Assembly (NCBI GenBank): GCA_025454125.1
Contig: JALOPA010000002.1
Coordinates: 1-16,940, forward strand
Length of the DNA: 16,940 nucleotides
Direction: 5' to 3'
DNA from: Thermodesulfobacteriota bacterium
GTDB taxonomy: Bacteria; Desulfobacterota; DSM-4660; Desulfatiglandales; HGW-15
Shown: piece by piece, positions 1-7,768 of the stretch
Layout of the letters: each line of letters opens with the position of its first letter
Numbering within the stretch: position 1 is the stretch's first letter
The notes under the pieces: generated by a model
Seen by the model: the letters and a program-made list of their open reading frames with translations, nothing else
The model's database searches: none
What the model was told of the DNA's origin: nothing
Program-made: the position numbers and the translations under genes

Positions 1-59
1 TACCACAAGGCAGAATCAGGAAATCGAAAAATTGCACGCAGAACTTGCTTCTCTCCACC
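1..59. other. Window edge, no gene called
   Basis: These bases lie downstream of the ferredoxin stop codon. On the minus strand a purine-rich GGTGGAGAGAAG is followed by a possible GTG start at about position 26, reading VQFFDFLILPCG off the edge. That could be the first codons of the next operon gene, but too little is visible to name it. Confidence 0.2.
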
Positions 60-485
60 TTATTCAAGGATGCTTCGGTCGAACCGTACTTCCATGGCCT
101 TGGCAGGGCAGGCGGCCACACACATTTCACAGGCGCTGCACTTTTCCCCGGCGAAGATCACTTCCATGGAGGGTCGTCTGACGAAAAGGGCTCCGGTCGG
201 GCAGACCGCCGTGCAGGCCCCGCACTGAAAGCACTTGTCCTCGTTGCGCCGGATATCCTGGCCGATGCTCTCCACCTTCACCCCGATGCTCTTCAGGTAG
301 CGGATGCCCTTCAGGAAATTCTTTTTGTGACCGCTCAGCTCCATCACCACCATGCCCTCTTTTCGCGGGTAGATCGTGGCCTTGAGAATGTTGCAGTTCA
401 GGTCGAATTTGCGAATGAGGCTCGCGACAATCGGCTCGTTGACCGCCGACGGGGGAAATCTCAGGGAAAGCATTTTGGCGTACAT
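60..485 (-). CDS. NIL-domain plus 2x[4Fe-4S] ferredoxin protein (homocysteine-biosynthesis type)
   Basis: A 141-residue cytoplasmic iron-sulfur protein. Residues about 3-75 resemble the NIL domain, a small ferredoxin-like fold also found at the end of methionine ABC-transporter ATPases. Residues 85-126 carry two complete CxxCxxCxxxCP motifs (C85/88/91/95 and C116/119/122/126), so two [4Fe-4S] clusters are expected. Proteins of this layout (Methanosarcina MA1822 type) work with a DUF39 protein (MA1821 type) to make homocysteine from aspartate semialdehyde and sulfide in anaerobes; assigning that role here is inference, because no DUF39 gene lies in the window. The ATG at 485 has a clear TAAGGAG ribosome site 8 nt upstream. 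It lies 206 nt downstream of the aminotransferase on the same strand, with a repeat array between them. The next minus-strand gene would begin left of, or within, the first 59 bases. Confidence 0.85.
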   Translation of the reverse strand: MYAKMLSLRFPPSAVNEPIVASLIRKFDLNCNILKATIYPRKEGMVVMELSGHKKNFLKGIRYLKSIGVKVESIGQDIRRNEDKCFQCGACTAVCPTGALFVRRPSMEVIFAGEKCSACEMCVAACPAKAMEVRFDRSILE

Positions 486-515
486 AAAACGAACTCCTTA
501 CAGTCGTTCGTGCAG

Positions 516-690
516 GTTGCACGTGGCATGTTGCAAGTCGCCAGTCGCTAGTCGCTTGTTGCCTGTCGTTCGCCGTTCCGGTTTGCGCGACTCTTGACTC
601 GCAATTCAACACTGCTCACTTTTGACCTGTTCTATTTTCTCGCTGCTGTCTTCTCCGCCTGCGACAACCTACAAGCAACTTGCAACAAGC
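516..690. repeat. Heptad palindromic repeat locus A
   Basis: On the + strand, nine 7-nt units run from 516 to 578: GTTGCAC, GTGGCAT, GTTGCAA, GTCGCCA, GTCGCTA, GTCGCTT, GTTGCCT, GTCGTTC, GCCGTTC. At 661-690 the same unit type appears inverted (GCGACAA, CCTACAA, GCAACTT, GCAACAA). The arms can fold back on each other with an 80-nt degenerate middle. The inverted arm ends at 690, one base from the aminotransferase stop codon (692-694), so on the minus transcript the array follows the stop almost at once. The other arm ends about 20 nt upstream of the ferredoxin ribosome site. Confidence 0.75.
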
Positions 691-691
691 A

Positions 692-1876
692 CTATTTTCT
701 GAATTTCTTTATCACCTTTTCAAACCCCGGCATGGCTTTCTCGATGGTGCGGTCGTCCACACAATAGGCGATCCGCATGTGGCCCGGCCCGTAGAACCCG
801 CTCCCGGGAACCGCCAGGATGTTCTCCTCCTGCAGGGCGGTTACAAAAGCCACATCATCGGGAATAGGGGTCTTGGGAAAGAGGTAGAAAGCGCCTCCCG
901 GTTTGGTGAATTCGTACCCGCAATCCGCCAGGCCGTTGCAGAGCATGTCTCTCTTCTTTTGATAGATGGAGATGTCCACGCTCTCCTCCAGGAGCCTTGA
1001 AATCGCCCGCTGCATGAAAGACGGCGCATTCACGTATCCCAGGACCCTGTTGCAGAGGATCATCCCTCCCATGACCGATTTCTTGTCCGAAATGGCTGGA
1101 TGGACCGCCGCGTACCCGATCCGCTCCCCGGGCAGGGAAAGGTCCTTTGAAAAAGACGTGACCACAATCGTCTCGGGGTAAGCGTCGAATACACTGGGAA
1201 CGGTGATCCCGTCATAAACAATCTTGCGATAGGGCTCGTCGGAGATCAGGTAAATGGGCTCCCCCCGTTTCCGGCTGTAGGCCGCCAGCAGGTTCCCCAG
1301 GATGTCCAAATCCTGCTTGGAGTAGACTTTTCCCGTGGGGTTGTTGGGCGAGTCGATGAGAACCGCTTTGGTTTTTTCCGAGATCGCTTTTTCGATGGCG
1401 TCGAAGTCCAGAGAGAAGTCAGCCTTGGTGCTCACCAGTTTCGGCACGCCCTGGTGGTTGTCCAGGTAGAAGTTGTATTCCACAAAATAAGGGCTCGGAA
1501 TGATCACCTCGTCTCCGGGATTCATGAGGGTCTTGAACACCACATTGAGCCCTCCGCCGGCCCCTACGGTCATGACAATATCGTCAGGACCGAACGCCTG
1601 GCGGTTGTGCTTGCTCAGATAGTCGGCCACCGCCTTTCTCGTTTCCACGTGACCCGCATTGGGCATGTAGCCGTGAATCCCTGCCCTGGTGTCGGTGGCG
1701 AGTTCACGGATCACTTCCTTGAATTTTGCCGGCGGCTCCAGGTTGGGGTTCCCGATGCTGAAATCGAAAACATTTTCCGCGCCGAATTTGGCTTTTCGGG
1801 TTATCCCCTCTTCAAACATCTTCCTGATCCACGACGACTTCTCCATGGAAGCCTGGATCTTCCTCGCAACTGGCAT
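692..1876 (-). CDS. Pyridoxal-phosphate aminotransferase, class I/II (aspartate aminotransferase family)
   Basis: A 394-residue fold-type I aminotransferase that would move an amino group between an amino acid and a 2-oxo acid using PLP in the cytoplasm. Visible landmarks are the N-terminal FDFSIGNPNLEPP, the cofactor motif SPNNPTGK (N179), SDEPY (D213, Y216) and the Schiff-base lysine in SFSKDLSLPGERIGY (K244). Substrate cannot be read from the sequence; aspartate or an aromatic/branched acid are all possible. An in-frame ATG at 1942 would add 22 residues. I chose 1876 because GGGAGGA sits 6 nt before it and because the protein then begins MPVARKIQAS, a natural family start. It is followed on the same strand by the NIL-ferredoxin gene, with repeat locus A between. 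It is a different subfamily from the aminotransferase at 15170. Confidence 0.9.
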   Translation of the reverse strand: MPVARKIQASMEKSSWIRKMFEEGITRKAKFGAENVFDFSIGNPNLEPPAKFKEVIRELATDTRAGIHGYMPNAGHVETRKAVADYLSKHNRQAFGPDDIVMTVGAGGGLNVVFKTLMNPGDEVIIPSPYFVEYNFYLDNHQGVPKLVSTKADFSLDFDAIEKAISEKTKAVLIDSPNNPTGKVYSKQDLDILGNLLAAYSRKRGEPIYLISDEPYRKIVYDGITVPSVFDAYPETIVVTSFSKDLSLPGERIGYAAVHPAISDKKSVMGGMILCNRVLGYVNAPSFMQRAISRLLEESVDISIYQKKRDMLCNGLADCGYEFTKPGGAFYLFPKTPIPDDVAFVTALQEENILAVPGSGFYGPGHMRIAYCVDDRTIEKAMPGFEKVIKKFRK

Positions 1877-1921
1877 GGCTTTCCTCCCTGAATAGGATGG
1901 AGCCACCTTAGTCGGTTTTCG

Positions 1922-1937
1922 AGCCTTTGTAAAGGCT
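1922..1937. promoter_or_regulatory. Palindrome in the aminotransferase promoter region
   Basis: AGCCTTTGTAAAGGCT has 7-bp arms around a 2-nt centre. On the minus strand it contains TTTACA (one mismatch from TTGACA), followed after 17 nt by TAAGGT, a weak -10, about 20 nt before the ribosome site at 1876. A repressor or activator site overlapping the -35 would fit. No regulator is identified, and a chance palindrome of this size is possible. Confidence 0.35.
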
Positions 1938-1985
1938 TTCAAATTAACTCTTCCCTAAATGCACAAATTCGTTTAGAGTCTTAAT

Positions 1986-2102
1986 AGGTTGCTGAAGGTC
2001 GCAACTCCTTCGTCACTCCCGCGGAGGCGGGAGTCCAGAGAAGCGAGAAAATACTGGATTCCCGCCTTCGCGGGAATGACGTCAAGTACGCTACAGCCTG
2101 CT
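1986..2102. repeat. CCCGCGAAGGCGGGA-type palindromic repeat pair, locus H
   Basis: Two 27-nt copies lie head to head at 2012-2038 and 2054-2080, separated by 15 nt; the second, reversed, differs from the first at three positions. Each copy is itself a short hairpin (TCCCGC facing GCGGGA), so the pair can form either one long stem or two short ones. The left flank has AGGTTGCTGAA (1986-1996) and the right flank ACAGCCTGCT (2093-2102), resembling the frame sequences of loci C and D. It fills much of the 356-nt gap between the divergent aminotransferase and ispG genes. Repeats of this general type are widespread in bacterial intergenic DNA. Confidence 0.8.
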
Positions 2103-2116
2103 CTGTCAGCTACTCC

Positions 2117-2146
2117 TTAGAGGTTGGGCTCAATAGGGGCTATGAT
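2117..2146 (+). promoter_or_regulatory. ispG: Possible ispG-operon promoter
   Basis: TATGAT at 2141-2146 is a good -10 hexamer, but the best -35 at 18-nt spacing, TTAGAG (2117-2122), is poor. It would give a leader of about 80 nt. TACAAT at 2207-2212 is a competing -10 with no recognisable -35. The call is tentative. Confidence 0.25.
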
Positions 2147-2232
2147 GAGCTTTCTGGATGAGTTCAAATCGGGGAACATCCTCGTCCAGTTTGTCCGCAC
2201 TTCGCGTACAATCACCTTAGCGGTCCACGGAG

Positions 2233-3294
2233 ATGCGCAGTAAGAAAACTCGCCAAATCCATGTCGGAAACGTGCCCGTCGGTGGCGGAGCCCCCATCGC
2301 CGTTCAGTCGATGACCAACACCGACACCCGAGACGTGGAGGCGACGGTCCGGCAGATCGATCAGCTTCAGGTCGCTGGATGTGAGATCGTGCGGCTCGCG
2401 GTTCCGGATGAAAAGGCTGCCGCGGCTTTCAAGGAGATCAAGAAACGGGTTGCCGCCCCTTTGATCGCGGACATTCACTTCGACCACCGCCTTGCCCTGA
2501 CTGCGCTGAAGGCAGGCGCAGACGGGCTCCGGATCAACCCCGGGAACATCGGCGGCCGCAAAGCGATCGAAAAAGTGATCGCAGAAGCGAAGGCAAGACA
2601 GGTGCCTATCCGGATAGGGGTCAATGCCGGTTCTCTTCAAAAGGAAATCCTGAAAAAGCACGGCCACCCCACCCCGGAAGCCATGGTGGAAAGCGCCATG
2701 GAGCACATTCGCCTGTTCGAGGGCCTGGGGTTTGATCAGATCAAGATCTCGCTCAAATCCTCCAATGTCCTCAGCACCATCAGAGCCTATGAGCTGCTCA
2801 GCCGCCAGGTGGACTACCCTCTCCATCTCGGCGTCACAGAGGCGGGGACCCTCATCTCCGGCACGGTGAAAAACGCTTTGGGCATCGGGATCCTTCTGTT
2901 CAAGGGCATCGGCGACACCCTGCGGGTTTCTCTTTCAGCCGACCCTGTGGAAGAGGTGAAGGTCGCCTACGAAATCCTTCGGGCTCTCGACCTCAGGCAC
3001 AGAGGCCCGGAGATCATCTCCTGCCCCACCTGTGGACGGTGCGAGATCGATCTCTTCCAACTGGTGCGGGAAGTGGAGAATGCGATTATGGGAATCACCT
3101 CCTCCCCCAAGGTCGCCATCATGGGATGCGTGGTCAACGGACCCGGTGAAGCACGGGAGGCGGACGTGGGGATTGCGGGCGGCAGGCGCCAGGGCGTGCT
3201 GTTCCGGAAAGGCCGCCTCGTCCGCAAAATCCCGGAAAAGGACATGGCCAGGGTGTTGATTGAAGAAGTGAAGAAAATAACAAGTGACGAGTAA
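2233..3294 (+). CDS. ispG: 4-hydroxy-3-methylbut-2-enyl diphosphate synthase (IspG/GcpE)
   Basis: IspG catalyses the penultimate step of the MEP isoprenoid pathway, reducing the cyclic diphosphate MEcPP to HMBPP with a [4Fe-4S] cluster. The 353-residue protein begins TRQIHVGNVPVGGGAP, has the family stretches VQSMTNT and GLRINPGNIG, and carries the cluster cysteines C264 and C267 (SCPTCGR), C299 (MGCVVNGPGE) and the cluster-ligand glutamate E306. C270 is an extra cysteine beside the cluster motif. The start is fixed by an in-frame TAG at 2218-2220, but the ribosome site is weak: GGAG at 2229-2232 touches the ATG. The last residues, TSDE, and the TAA stop are read from heptad repeat locus B. 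It is the first gene of an ispG-proS-rel run, 97 nt before proS. Confidence 0.97.
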   Translation: MRSKKTRQIHVGNVPVGGGAPIAVQSMTNTDTRDVEATVRQIDQLQVAGCEIVRLAVPDEKAAAAFKEIKKRVAAPLIADIHFDHRLALTALKAGADGLRINPGNIGGRKAIEKVIAEAKARQVPIRIGVNAGSLQKEILKKHGHPTPEAMVESAMEHIRLFEGLGFDQIKISLKSSNVLSTIRAYELLSRQVDYPLHLGVTEAGTLISGTVKNALGIGILLFKGIGDTLRVSLSADPVEEVKVAYEILRALDLRHRGPEIISCPTCGRCEIDLFQLVREVENAIMGITSSPKVAIMGCVVNGPGEAREADVGIAGGRRQGVLFRKGRLVRKIPEKDMARVLIEEVKKITSDE

Positions 3295-3367
3295 CGAGTG
3301 ACAAGTCACGAGTAATGCTCTTTCTTGTCACTTGTCACTCGTCACTCGTTACTTGTCACTCGTTACT
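3280..3367. repeat. Heptad palindromic repeat locus B
   Basis: The left arm (3280-3315) is five 7-nt units (ACAAGTG, ACGAGTA, ACGAGTG, ACAAGTC, ACGAGTA). The right arm (3325-3367) is six inverted units (TTGTCAC/TCGTTAC type). A 17-nt perfect complement lies within the stem and the loop is about 9 nt. The left arm starts inside ispG and supplies its last codons and stop. Bases 3280-3306 are identical to 9621-9647 in locus D, and 3324-3346 are identical to 9666-9688. It ends 24 nt before the proS start, so a terminator there would separate ispG from proS; no T-tract is present. Confidence 0.9.
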
Positions 3368-3391
3368 AACTGAAATGAGGTTCCAAGGACC

Positions 3392-5113
3392 ATGAGATTC
3401 ACGAATTACTTCATCCCCACCTACAAAGAGATCCCTGCGGACGCGGAGGTCATCAGCCATCAACTGATGCTCCGGGCAGGAATGATTCGGAAACTGAGCG
3501 CCGGCATCTACACCTTTATGCCCATCGGGCTCAAAGCGGTTCGCCGGGTGGAAAACATTGTCCGTGAGGAGATGAACCGATCCGGAGCGATCGAAGTGCT
3601 CATGCCCGCAGTCCAGCCTGCGGAGATCTGGAAGGAGAGCGGCCGATGGGACTTCTACGGCAAGGAACTGCTGCGGTTCAAAGATCGGCACAACCACGAC
3701 TGCTGCCTCGGTCCGACCCATGAAGAGGTCATCACCGATGTGGTGCGCAAAGAGATCCGGTCCTACCGGCAGCTGCCTGTCAACCTCTATCAGATCCAGA
3801 CCAAGTTCAGGGACGAGATCCGCCCCAGGTTCGGCGTGATGCGCTGCAAGGAATTCATCATGAAGGATGCCTACTCCTTTGACGTGGGTCCCGAAGGCGC
3901 GGACAAGAGCTACGAGATCATGTACGACGCCTACACCCGGATCTTCACGAGGTGCGGCCTCAAGTTCCGCGCCGTGGAAGCCGACTCCGGGAGCATCGGC
4001 GGCAGCTATTCCCACGAATTCATGGTTCTGGCCGATACCGGCGAGGACGAGATCGTCAACTGCACTTCCTGCGCCTACGCCGCCAACCTGGAGAAAGCCG
4101 AGGTGAAAGCGCCGGCCCCCGAGGCGACCCCCGGGCCGGCCCAACCCCTGGAAGAGGTGGAAACCCCGGATGTGCGCACGATCGATGAGCTCTCGTCCTT
4201 CCTCTCCGTGCCGCCGGATCAGATCGTCAAAACGCTGATCTTCACCGGGGACGGGAAAACCGTGGCTGTCCTGATCCGGGGGGATCACGAGGTGAACGAA
4301 GCCAAGCTCAAGAACCTTCTCGTCGCAGACGAACTTGCCCTGGCCGATCCCGGCCTTGTGGCAGAGGTCACAGGGGCGCCCATGGGGTTCGCGGGTCCCG
4401 TGGGGCTCAAGACGCGGATCATCGCGGACCACGCCGTGAAACCCATGGTGAATTTCGTCACCGGCGGCAACAAGGAAGATCTCCACTTCAGGAACGTGAA
4501 CCTGGAACGGGACTTCTCTGTGGAGCGGTTTGCCGACCTGCGCGTGATCAAGCGCGGGGACCGCTGCCCGCGGTGCAACGGCGAGATCAATTTCGGCAGG
4601 GGCATCGAGGTCGGCCATGTCTTCAAGCTGGGGACCAAGTACAGCAAGTCCATGCACGCGGTCTTCCTCGATGAGCAGGGCGAAGAAAAATTCTTTTTCA
4701 TGGGATGCTACGGCATCGGCATCGCCAGAACCGTGGCGGCGGCCATCGAGCAGAACCACGATCGGGAAGGCATGATTCTCCCTGTCTCCATCGCGCCCTT
4801 TGAAGCGGTGGTCCTGCCGCTCCAGCTTCATGAAGCGGGGGTCCCCGAAGCCGCCGAAGGGATCTATCAGGACCTTCGGGGACAGGGCTTCGACGTGCTC
4901 CTGGACGACCGCGACCTCAGGCCGGGCGTGAAGTTCAAAGACGCCGATCTCCTGGGAATCCCGGTGCGCATCAATGTGGGAGCCCGCAACCTCAAAGACG
5001 GCTACGTGGAAATGAAGCTCCGCACCGAGGCCGAGACGGTCCGGATCCCGGTCCGTGATGCAGCGAAGCGCGTCGCGGCCAAGATTAAAGAGCTCTATGA
5101 TTCGATTAAATGA
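3392..5113 (+). CDS. proS: Prolyl-tRNA synthetase, bacterial type with editing insertion
   Basis: ProRS charges tRNA-Pro with proline in the cytoplasm. The 573-residue protein has the usual bacterial length and order: class II catalytic core with GPTHEE (107-112), motif 2 around [10 protein letters not shown] (R140) and [10 protein letters not shown], then the YbaK-like insertion that hydrolyses Ala-tRNA-Pro (roughly residues 230-405). Catalytic motif 3 follows in [10 protein letters not shown] (438-447), and the C-terminal anticodon-binding domain begins near [16 protein letters not shown]. The ATG at 3392 has AAGGA just upstream. The final 17 nt overlap the start of the rel gene, which suggests coupled translation. 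No active-site loss is seen. Confidence 0.97.
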   Translation: MRFTNYFIPTYKEIPADAEVISHQLMLRAGMIRKLSAGIYTFMPIGLKAVRRVENIVREEMNRSGAIEVLMPAVQPAEIWKESGRWDFYGKELLRFKDRHNHDCCLGPTHEEVITDVVRKEIRSYRQLPVNLYQIQTKFRDEIRPRFGVMRCKEFIMKDAYSFDVGPEGADKSYEIMYDAYTRIFTRCGLKFRAVEADSGSIGGSYSHEFMVLADTGEDEIVNCTSCAYAANLEKAEVKAPAPEATPGPAQPLEEVETPDVRTIDELSSFLSVPPDQIVKTLIFTGDGKTVAVLIRGDHEVNEAKLKNLLVADELALADPGLVAEVTGAPMGFAGPVGLKTRIIADHAVKPMVNFVTGGNKEDLHFRNVNLERDFSVERFADLRVIKRGDRCPRCNGEINFGRGIEVGHVFKLGTKYSKSMHAVFLDEQGEEKFFFMGCYGIGIARTVAAAIEQNHDREGMILPVSIAPFEAVVLPLQLHEAGVPEAAEGIYQDLRGQGFDVLLDDRDLRPGVKFKDADLLGIPVRINVGARNLKDGYVEMKLRTEAETVRIPVRDAAKRVAAKIKELYDSIK

Positions 5114-7241
5114 CATCACGTCCCAGGTCCTCGCCAACCACCCCAAGGCGGACGTGAGCCTTGTCGAGAAGGCCTACGTCTATTCCGCCAAGGTCCACCA
5201 GGGCCAGGTGCGCTTGTCCGGGGAGCCTTACCTCTCCCACCCTCTTGAGGTGGCCTATTTCCTGGCCCAGATGAGGCTGGATGTGGTCACGGTGGCCGCC
5301 GGCCTTCTCCACGACACCATCGAGGACACGGCTGCGGAGCCGAGCGAGATCGAACGCCTCTTCGGCAAGGAAGTCGCCAACATCGTGGACGGCGTCACCA
5401 AGATCAGCAAGATGCAGTTCAGCAGCACCGAGGAGCAGAAGGCCGAGAACATGCGCAAGATGATCCTCGCCATGTCCAACGACATCCGCGTGATTCTCGT
5501 CAAGCTCGGGGACCGGCTGCACAACATGAGGACCCTCGGTTTTCAACCTCAGAAGAAACAGGAAACCATCGCCCGGGAAACCCTCGACATCTACGCCCCG
5601 ATTGCGGGCCGGATGGGGATCTACTGGCTGAAGTCGGAGCTGGAGGATCTCTGCCTCTACTACCTGGAGCCGGAGATTTACGAGAGGATCAAGTCCGAGC
5701 TGGCGGAACGGAGGGACACCCGTGAAAAGTTCATCCGGGACGTGATCGAGCTCCTCTCCCAGAAGCTTAAGGAATCTGGCATCCAGGCCACCATCAAAGG
5801 CCGGCAGAAGCACCTTCACAGCATCTACAAAAAGATGAAGGAGCAGAATCTCAGCCCCCACCAGGTTTACGACATCGTGGCCTTCCGGGTCATCGTCAAC
5901 TCCCTCAAGGAGTGCTACGAGGTTCTGGGGATCATCCACGCCGCGTGGAAGCCGGTGCTCGGCCGCTTCAAAGACTACATCTCCCTGCCCAAAGCCAACA
6001 TGTACCAGTCTCTTCACAGCACGGTCATCGGCCCCTTGGGGCAGAGAATGGAGGTCCAGATCCGGACCTGGGAAATGGACCGGGTGGCCGAGGAAGGGAT
6101 TGCGGCGCACTGGAAGTACAAAGAGGGTGCGGCGGCCAGCAAAATCGACGAGAAGCAGTTCACGTGGCTCCGCCAGCTCCTGGAGTGGCAGAAGAACCTG
6201 GACGACCCCAAGGAGTTCATGGAGAGTGTGCGCATGGACCTCTTCCCCAACGAGGTCTACGTGTTCACGCCCAAGGGCGCTGTGCGGGAATTCCCGAAGG
6301 GAGCCACGCCCATTGATTTCGCCTACAGCATTCACTCCGAGATCGGCGACAAGTGCATCGGCGCCAGGGTGAACGGCAGAATGGTGCCGATCCGCTACCA
6401 GCTGAAAAACGGCGACATTGTCGAGATCATCACCTCGAACCGGCATCACCCCAGCAAGGACTGGCTCGATTTTGTGGTGACCCCAAGGGCCAAGACCAAA
6501 ATCCGGCAGTGGATCATGAGGCAGGAAAGGGATCAGAGCATCGATCTCGGGAGGGAGATTCTGGAGAAGGCCCTGGAACAGTCGAACGTCGCGTTCGAAG
6601 GCGCTCAGAAGAACGAGGAACTCCTGGCCGTGGCCGAAGAACTGTCGTTCCACTCCATGGAGGACCTCTACGCGAATCTCGGGTTCGGAAGGCTCTCCCC
6701 CAAGCAGGTCCTCACCCGCCTCAAGTCCAGGCTCGGCACCGAGGAGAAGGAAGAGCGGGAGAGTCTCGTGAGCAAGATGGTCTCCCGCATCAAGCGCAAG
6801 AAAAGCACCCTCGGGATCAAGGTGAGAGGGGTCGACGACCTGCTGGTGCGCATGGCCAACTGCTGTCATCCTTTGCCGGGCGAGCCGGTGATCGGGTTCC
6901 TGACCAGGGGTCGCGGCGTCACGATCCACACCCGGGACTGCAAAACCATGTTGGACGCGGAAAGGGAGAGGGTGGTGGACGTGGTCTGGGAGCCTACGGA
7001 TCACGATCTGTTTGTGACCAGGCTCAAAATCGTCACTACGGACCAAAAAGGCATCCTGGCCGACATCAGCACGGTTTTGACGCAGAAAGATGCGAACATT
7101 CTGCAGGCCGACGTCCAGACCACGGACGACAAGAAAGGGATTTCCCACTTCACCATTGAAGTTGAGAATTACACACAGCTGCAGGAAATTCTGGGGGCGA
7201 TCAAGAAAATCAAGAACGTTCTTCTTGTGGAGAGAGCATGA
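5097..7241 (+). CDS. rel: Bifunctional (p)ppGpp synthetase/hydrolase (RelA/SpoT family)
   Basis: A 714-residue long RSH enzyme controlling the stringent-response alarmone. The order is HD hydrolase domain (H48, H72-D73, E76-D77, all intact), synthetase domain (about 230-345), TGS domain (about 385-445), a cysteine-containing region ([10 protein letters not shown], about 590) and a C-terminal ACT domain (about 640-714). The RFKD motif at 290-293 is the RxKD signature of bifunctional enzymes, unlike the ExDD of E. coli RelA, so both synthesis and hydrolysis are predicted. An in-frame ATG at 5055 exists, but the start MIRLNDI at 5097 matches the family and overlaps proS by only 17 nt. In the synthetase the usual PxPNGYQSLHT-type stretch reads [11 protein letters not shown]. 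It is the only long RSH in the window. Confidence 0.95.
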   Translation: MIRLNDITSQVLANHPKADVSLVEKAYVYSAKVHQGQVRLSGEPYLSHPLEVAYFLAQMRLDVVTVAAGLLHDTIEDTAAEPSEIERLFGKEVANIVDGVTKISKMQFSSTEEQKAENMRKMILAMSNDIRVILVKLGDRLHNMRTLGFQPQKKQETIARETLDIYAPIAGRMGIYWLKSELEDLCLYYLEPEIYERIKSELAERRDTREKFIRDVIELLSQKLKESGIQATIKGRQKHLHSIYKKMKEQNLSPHQVYDIVAFRVIVNSLKECYEVLGIIHAAWKPVLGRFKDYISLPKANMYQSLHSTVIGPLGQRMEVQIRTWEMDRVAEEGIAAHWKYKEGAAASKIDEKQFTWLRQLLEWQKNLDDPKEFMESVRMDLFPNEVYVFTPKGAVREFPKGATPIDFAYSIHSEIGDKCIGARVNGRMVPIRYQLKNGDIVEIITSNRHHPSKDWLDFVVTPRAKTKIRQWIMRQERDQSIDLGREILEKALEQSNVAFEGAQKNEELLAVAEELSFHSMEDLYANLGFGRLSPKQVLTRLKSRLGTEEKEERESLVSKMVSRIKRKKSTLGIKVRGVDDLLVRMANCCHPLPGEPVIGFLTRGRGVTIHTRDCKTMLDAERERVVDVVWEPTDHDLFVTRLKIVTTDQKGILADISTVLTQKDANILQADVQTTDDKKGISHFTIEVENYTQLQEILGAIKKIKNVLLVERA

Positions 7242-7273
7242 CCTCTGACAGGTTGCCGGAAAACACTTGCTTT

Positions 7274-7309
7274 GCAGGCTGCTCAAAACCGGCCAGATGC
7301 AAGGCAGAC
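7274..7309 (-). repeat. 36-nt dispersed element, copy 1 (left frame of locus C)
   Basis: Read on the minus strand it contains GCCTTGCATCTGG, a T-run and GAGCAGCCTGC. It aligns with 7473-7508 and 9693-9728 on the plus strand, so it is one of three copies in the window. Here it lies 32 nt beyond the rel stop codon and faces the copy next to rpmB. Confidence 0.65.
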
Positions 7310-7315
7310 ATTAAA

Positions 7316-7421
7316 GGTACAAGGCGCAAGGTGCAAGGTGCACGGAAGACCACCAAAGAGATTTTCTTGGAATGTGAAATTCAGAACCTTGTACCATGTA
7401 CCGTGGACATTGAACCACGTT
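7316..7421. repeat. Heptad palindromic repeat locus C
   Basis: Left units at 7316-7343 are GGTACAA, GGCGCAA, GGTGCAA, GGTGCAC. Right units at 7387-7421 are CCTTGTA, CCATGTA, CCGTGGA, CATTGAA, CCACGTT. The left arm matches locus G (16336-16365) in 29 of 30 bases. The right arm has drifted, so only the outer units pair well. It sits between the convergent rel and rpmB genes and is framed on both sides by copies of the 36-nt element. Confidence 0.8.
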
Positions 7422-7472
7422 GTTAACCACGCCGCAACGATGAGGAATGAGGCTTGCCAGCCTCTGGCTGGG

Positions 7473-7508
7473 GAACGCCGCAGATGGGCGTTTTTCAGCA
7501 GCCTGTTC
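7473..7508 (+). repeat. 36-nt dispersed element, copy 2 (right frame of locus C)
   Basis: It contains AACGCC-GCAGATG-GGCGTT, a T-run and CAGCAGCCTGTTC. It is inverted relative to the copy at 7274-7309 and parallel to the copy at 9693-9728. Its right end runs into the rpmB stop codon (7508-7510, minus strand). Confidence 0.65.
7474..7495 (+). terminator. Possible intrinsic terminator of the rel transcript
   Basis: The stem AACGCC/GGCGTT has a 7-nt loop (GCAGATG) and runs into TTTTT on the plus strand. It lies 233 nt after the rel stop, between convergent genes, and is part of the dispersed 36-nt element. The stem is short, so efficiency is uncertain. Confidence 0.5.
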
Positions 7509-7696
7509 TAGGCCTTGGTCACCCGTCCCGATCGAAGACAGCTGGTGCAGACTCTCATCCTCGTGGTTCGGCCCTCTTTGACGGCTTTCACTCTTTGCAG
7601 GTTCGGGTACCACCGGGCGCGGGTTTTGTTGTGCGCGTGGCTTACGTTGTAGCCCAGAATCGGCTTTTTTCCACAGATATCGCAAACTTTGGACAT
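7508..7696 (-). CDS. rpmB: 50S ribosomal protein L28, zinc-binding form
   Basis: L28 is a small protein of the large ribosomal subunit. The 62-residue sequence reads [10 protein letters not shown] at its start and has the family core [16 protein letters not shown]. Four cysteines (C5, C8, C50, C53) make it the zinc-binding 'C+' form. AAGGAG lies 7 nt before the ATG. It is a single gene transcribed toward rel and divergently from mpl. Its TAG stop runs directly into a copy of the dispersed element (positions 7473-7508). Confidence 0.97.
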   Translation of the reverse strand: MSKVCDICGKKPILGYNVSHAHNKTRARWYPNLQRVKAVKEGRTTRMRVCTSCLRSGRVTKA

Positions 7697-7728
7697 GACT
7701 CGTCTCCTTCGGAAAAACAGAAATTATT

Positions 7729-7757
7729 TTTTTACCACTGAATTTGACCAATAGCAA
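7729..7757 (-). promoter_or_regulatory. rpmB: Possible rpmB promoter
   Basis: On the minus strand TTGCTA (7752-7757) and TAAAAA (7729-7734) are 17 nt apart, each matching the sigma-70 consensus at four of six positions. The leader would be about 25 nt. The region also has to serve mpl in the other direction. Confidence 0.35.
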
Positions 7758-7768
7758 CCTTTTTTTCA

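Noticed and set aside
2..61. Plus-strand reading QNQEIEKLHAELASL resembling a coiled-coil protein end
   Set aside because: The frame has no stop until within the antisense of the ferredoxin gene, so it cannot be a natural gene end; probably chance.
516..690. CRISPR array as an explanation for the heptad loci
   Set aside because: Units are 7-8 nt without spacers, arms are inverted, and no cas genes are present.
5055..5096. ATG start adding 14 residues to Rel
   Set aside because: It would lie deep within proS, and the family begins with [11 protein letters not shown] sequence at 5097.
3356..5146. A 596-codon open frame on the minus strand opposite proS
   Set aside because: It is an antisense shadow of a GC-rich gene: composition is His/Val/Asp-rich with no recognisable motif, while proS has every catalytic motif.
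5106..7286. A 726-codon open frame on the minus strand opposite rel
   Set aside because: Same reason: the plus-strand Rel protein is complete and canonical, and the antisense product is low in recognisable features.
7238..7511. Short frames (62 and 79 codons) across locus C
   Set aside because: They consist of translated repeat sequence and lack ribosome sites.
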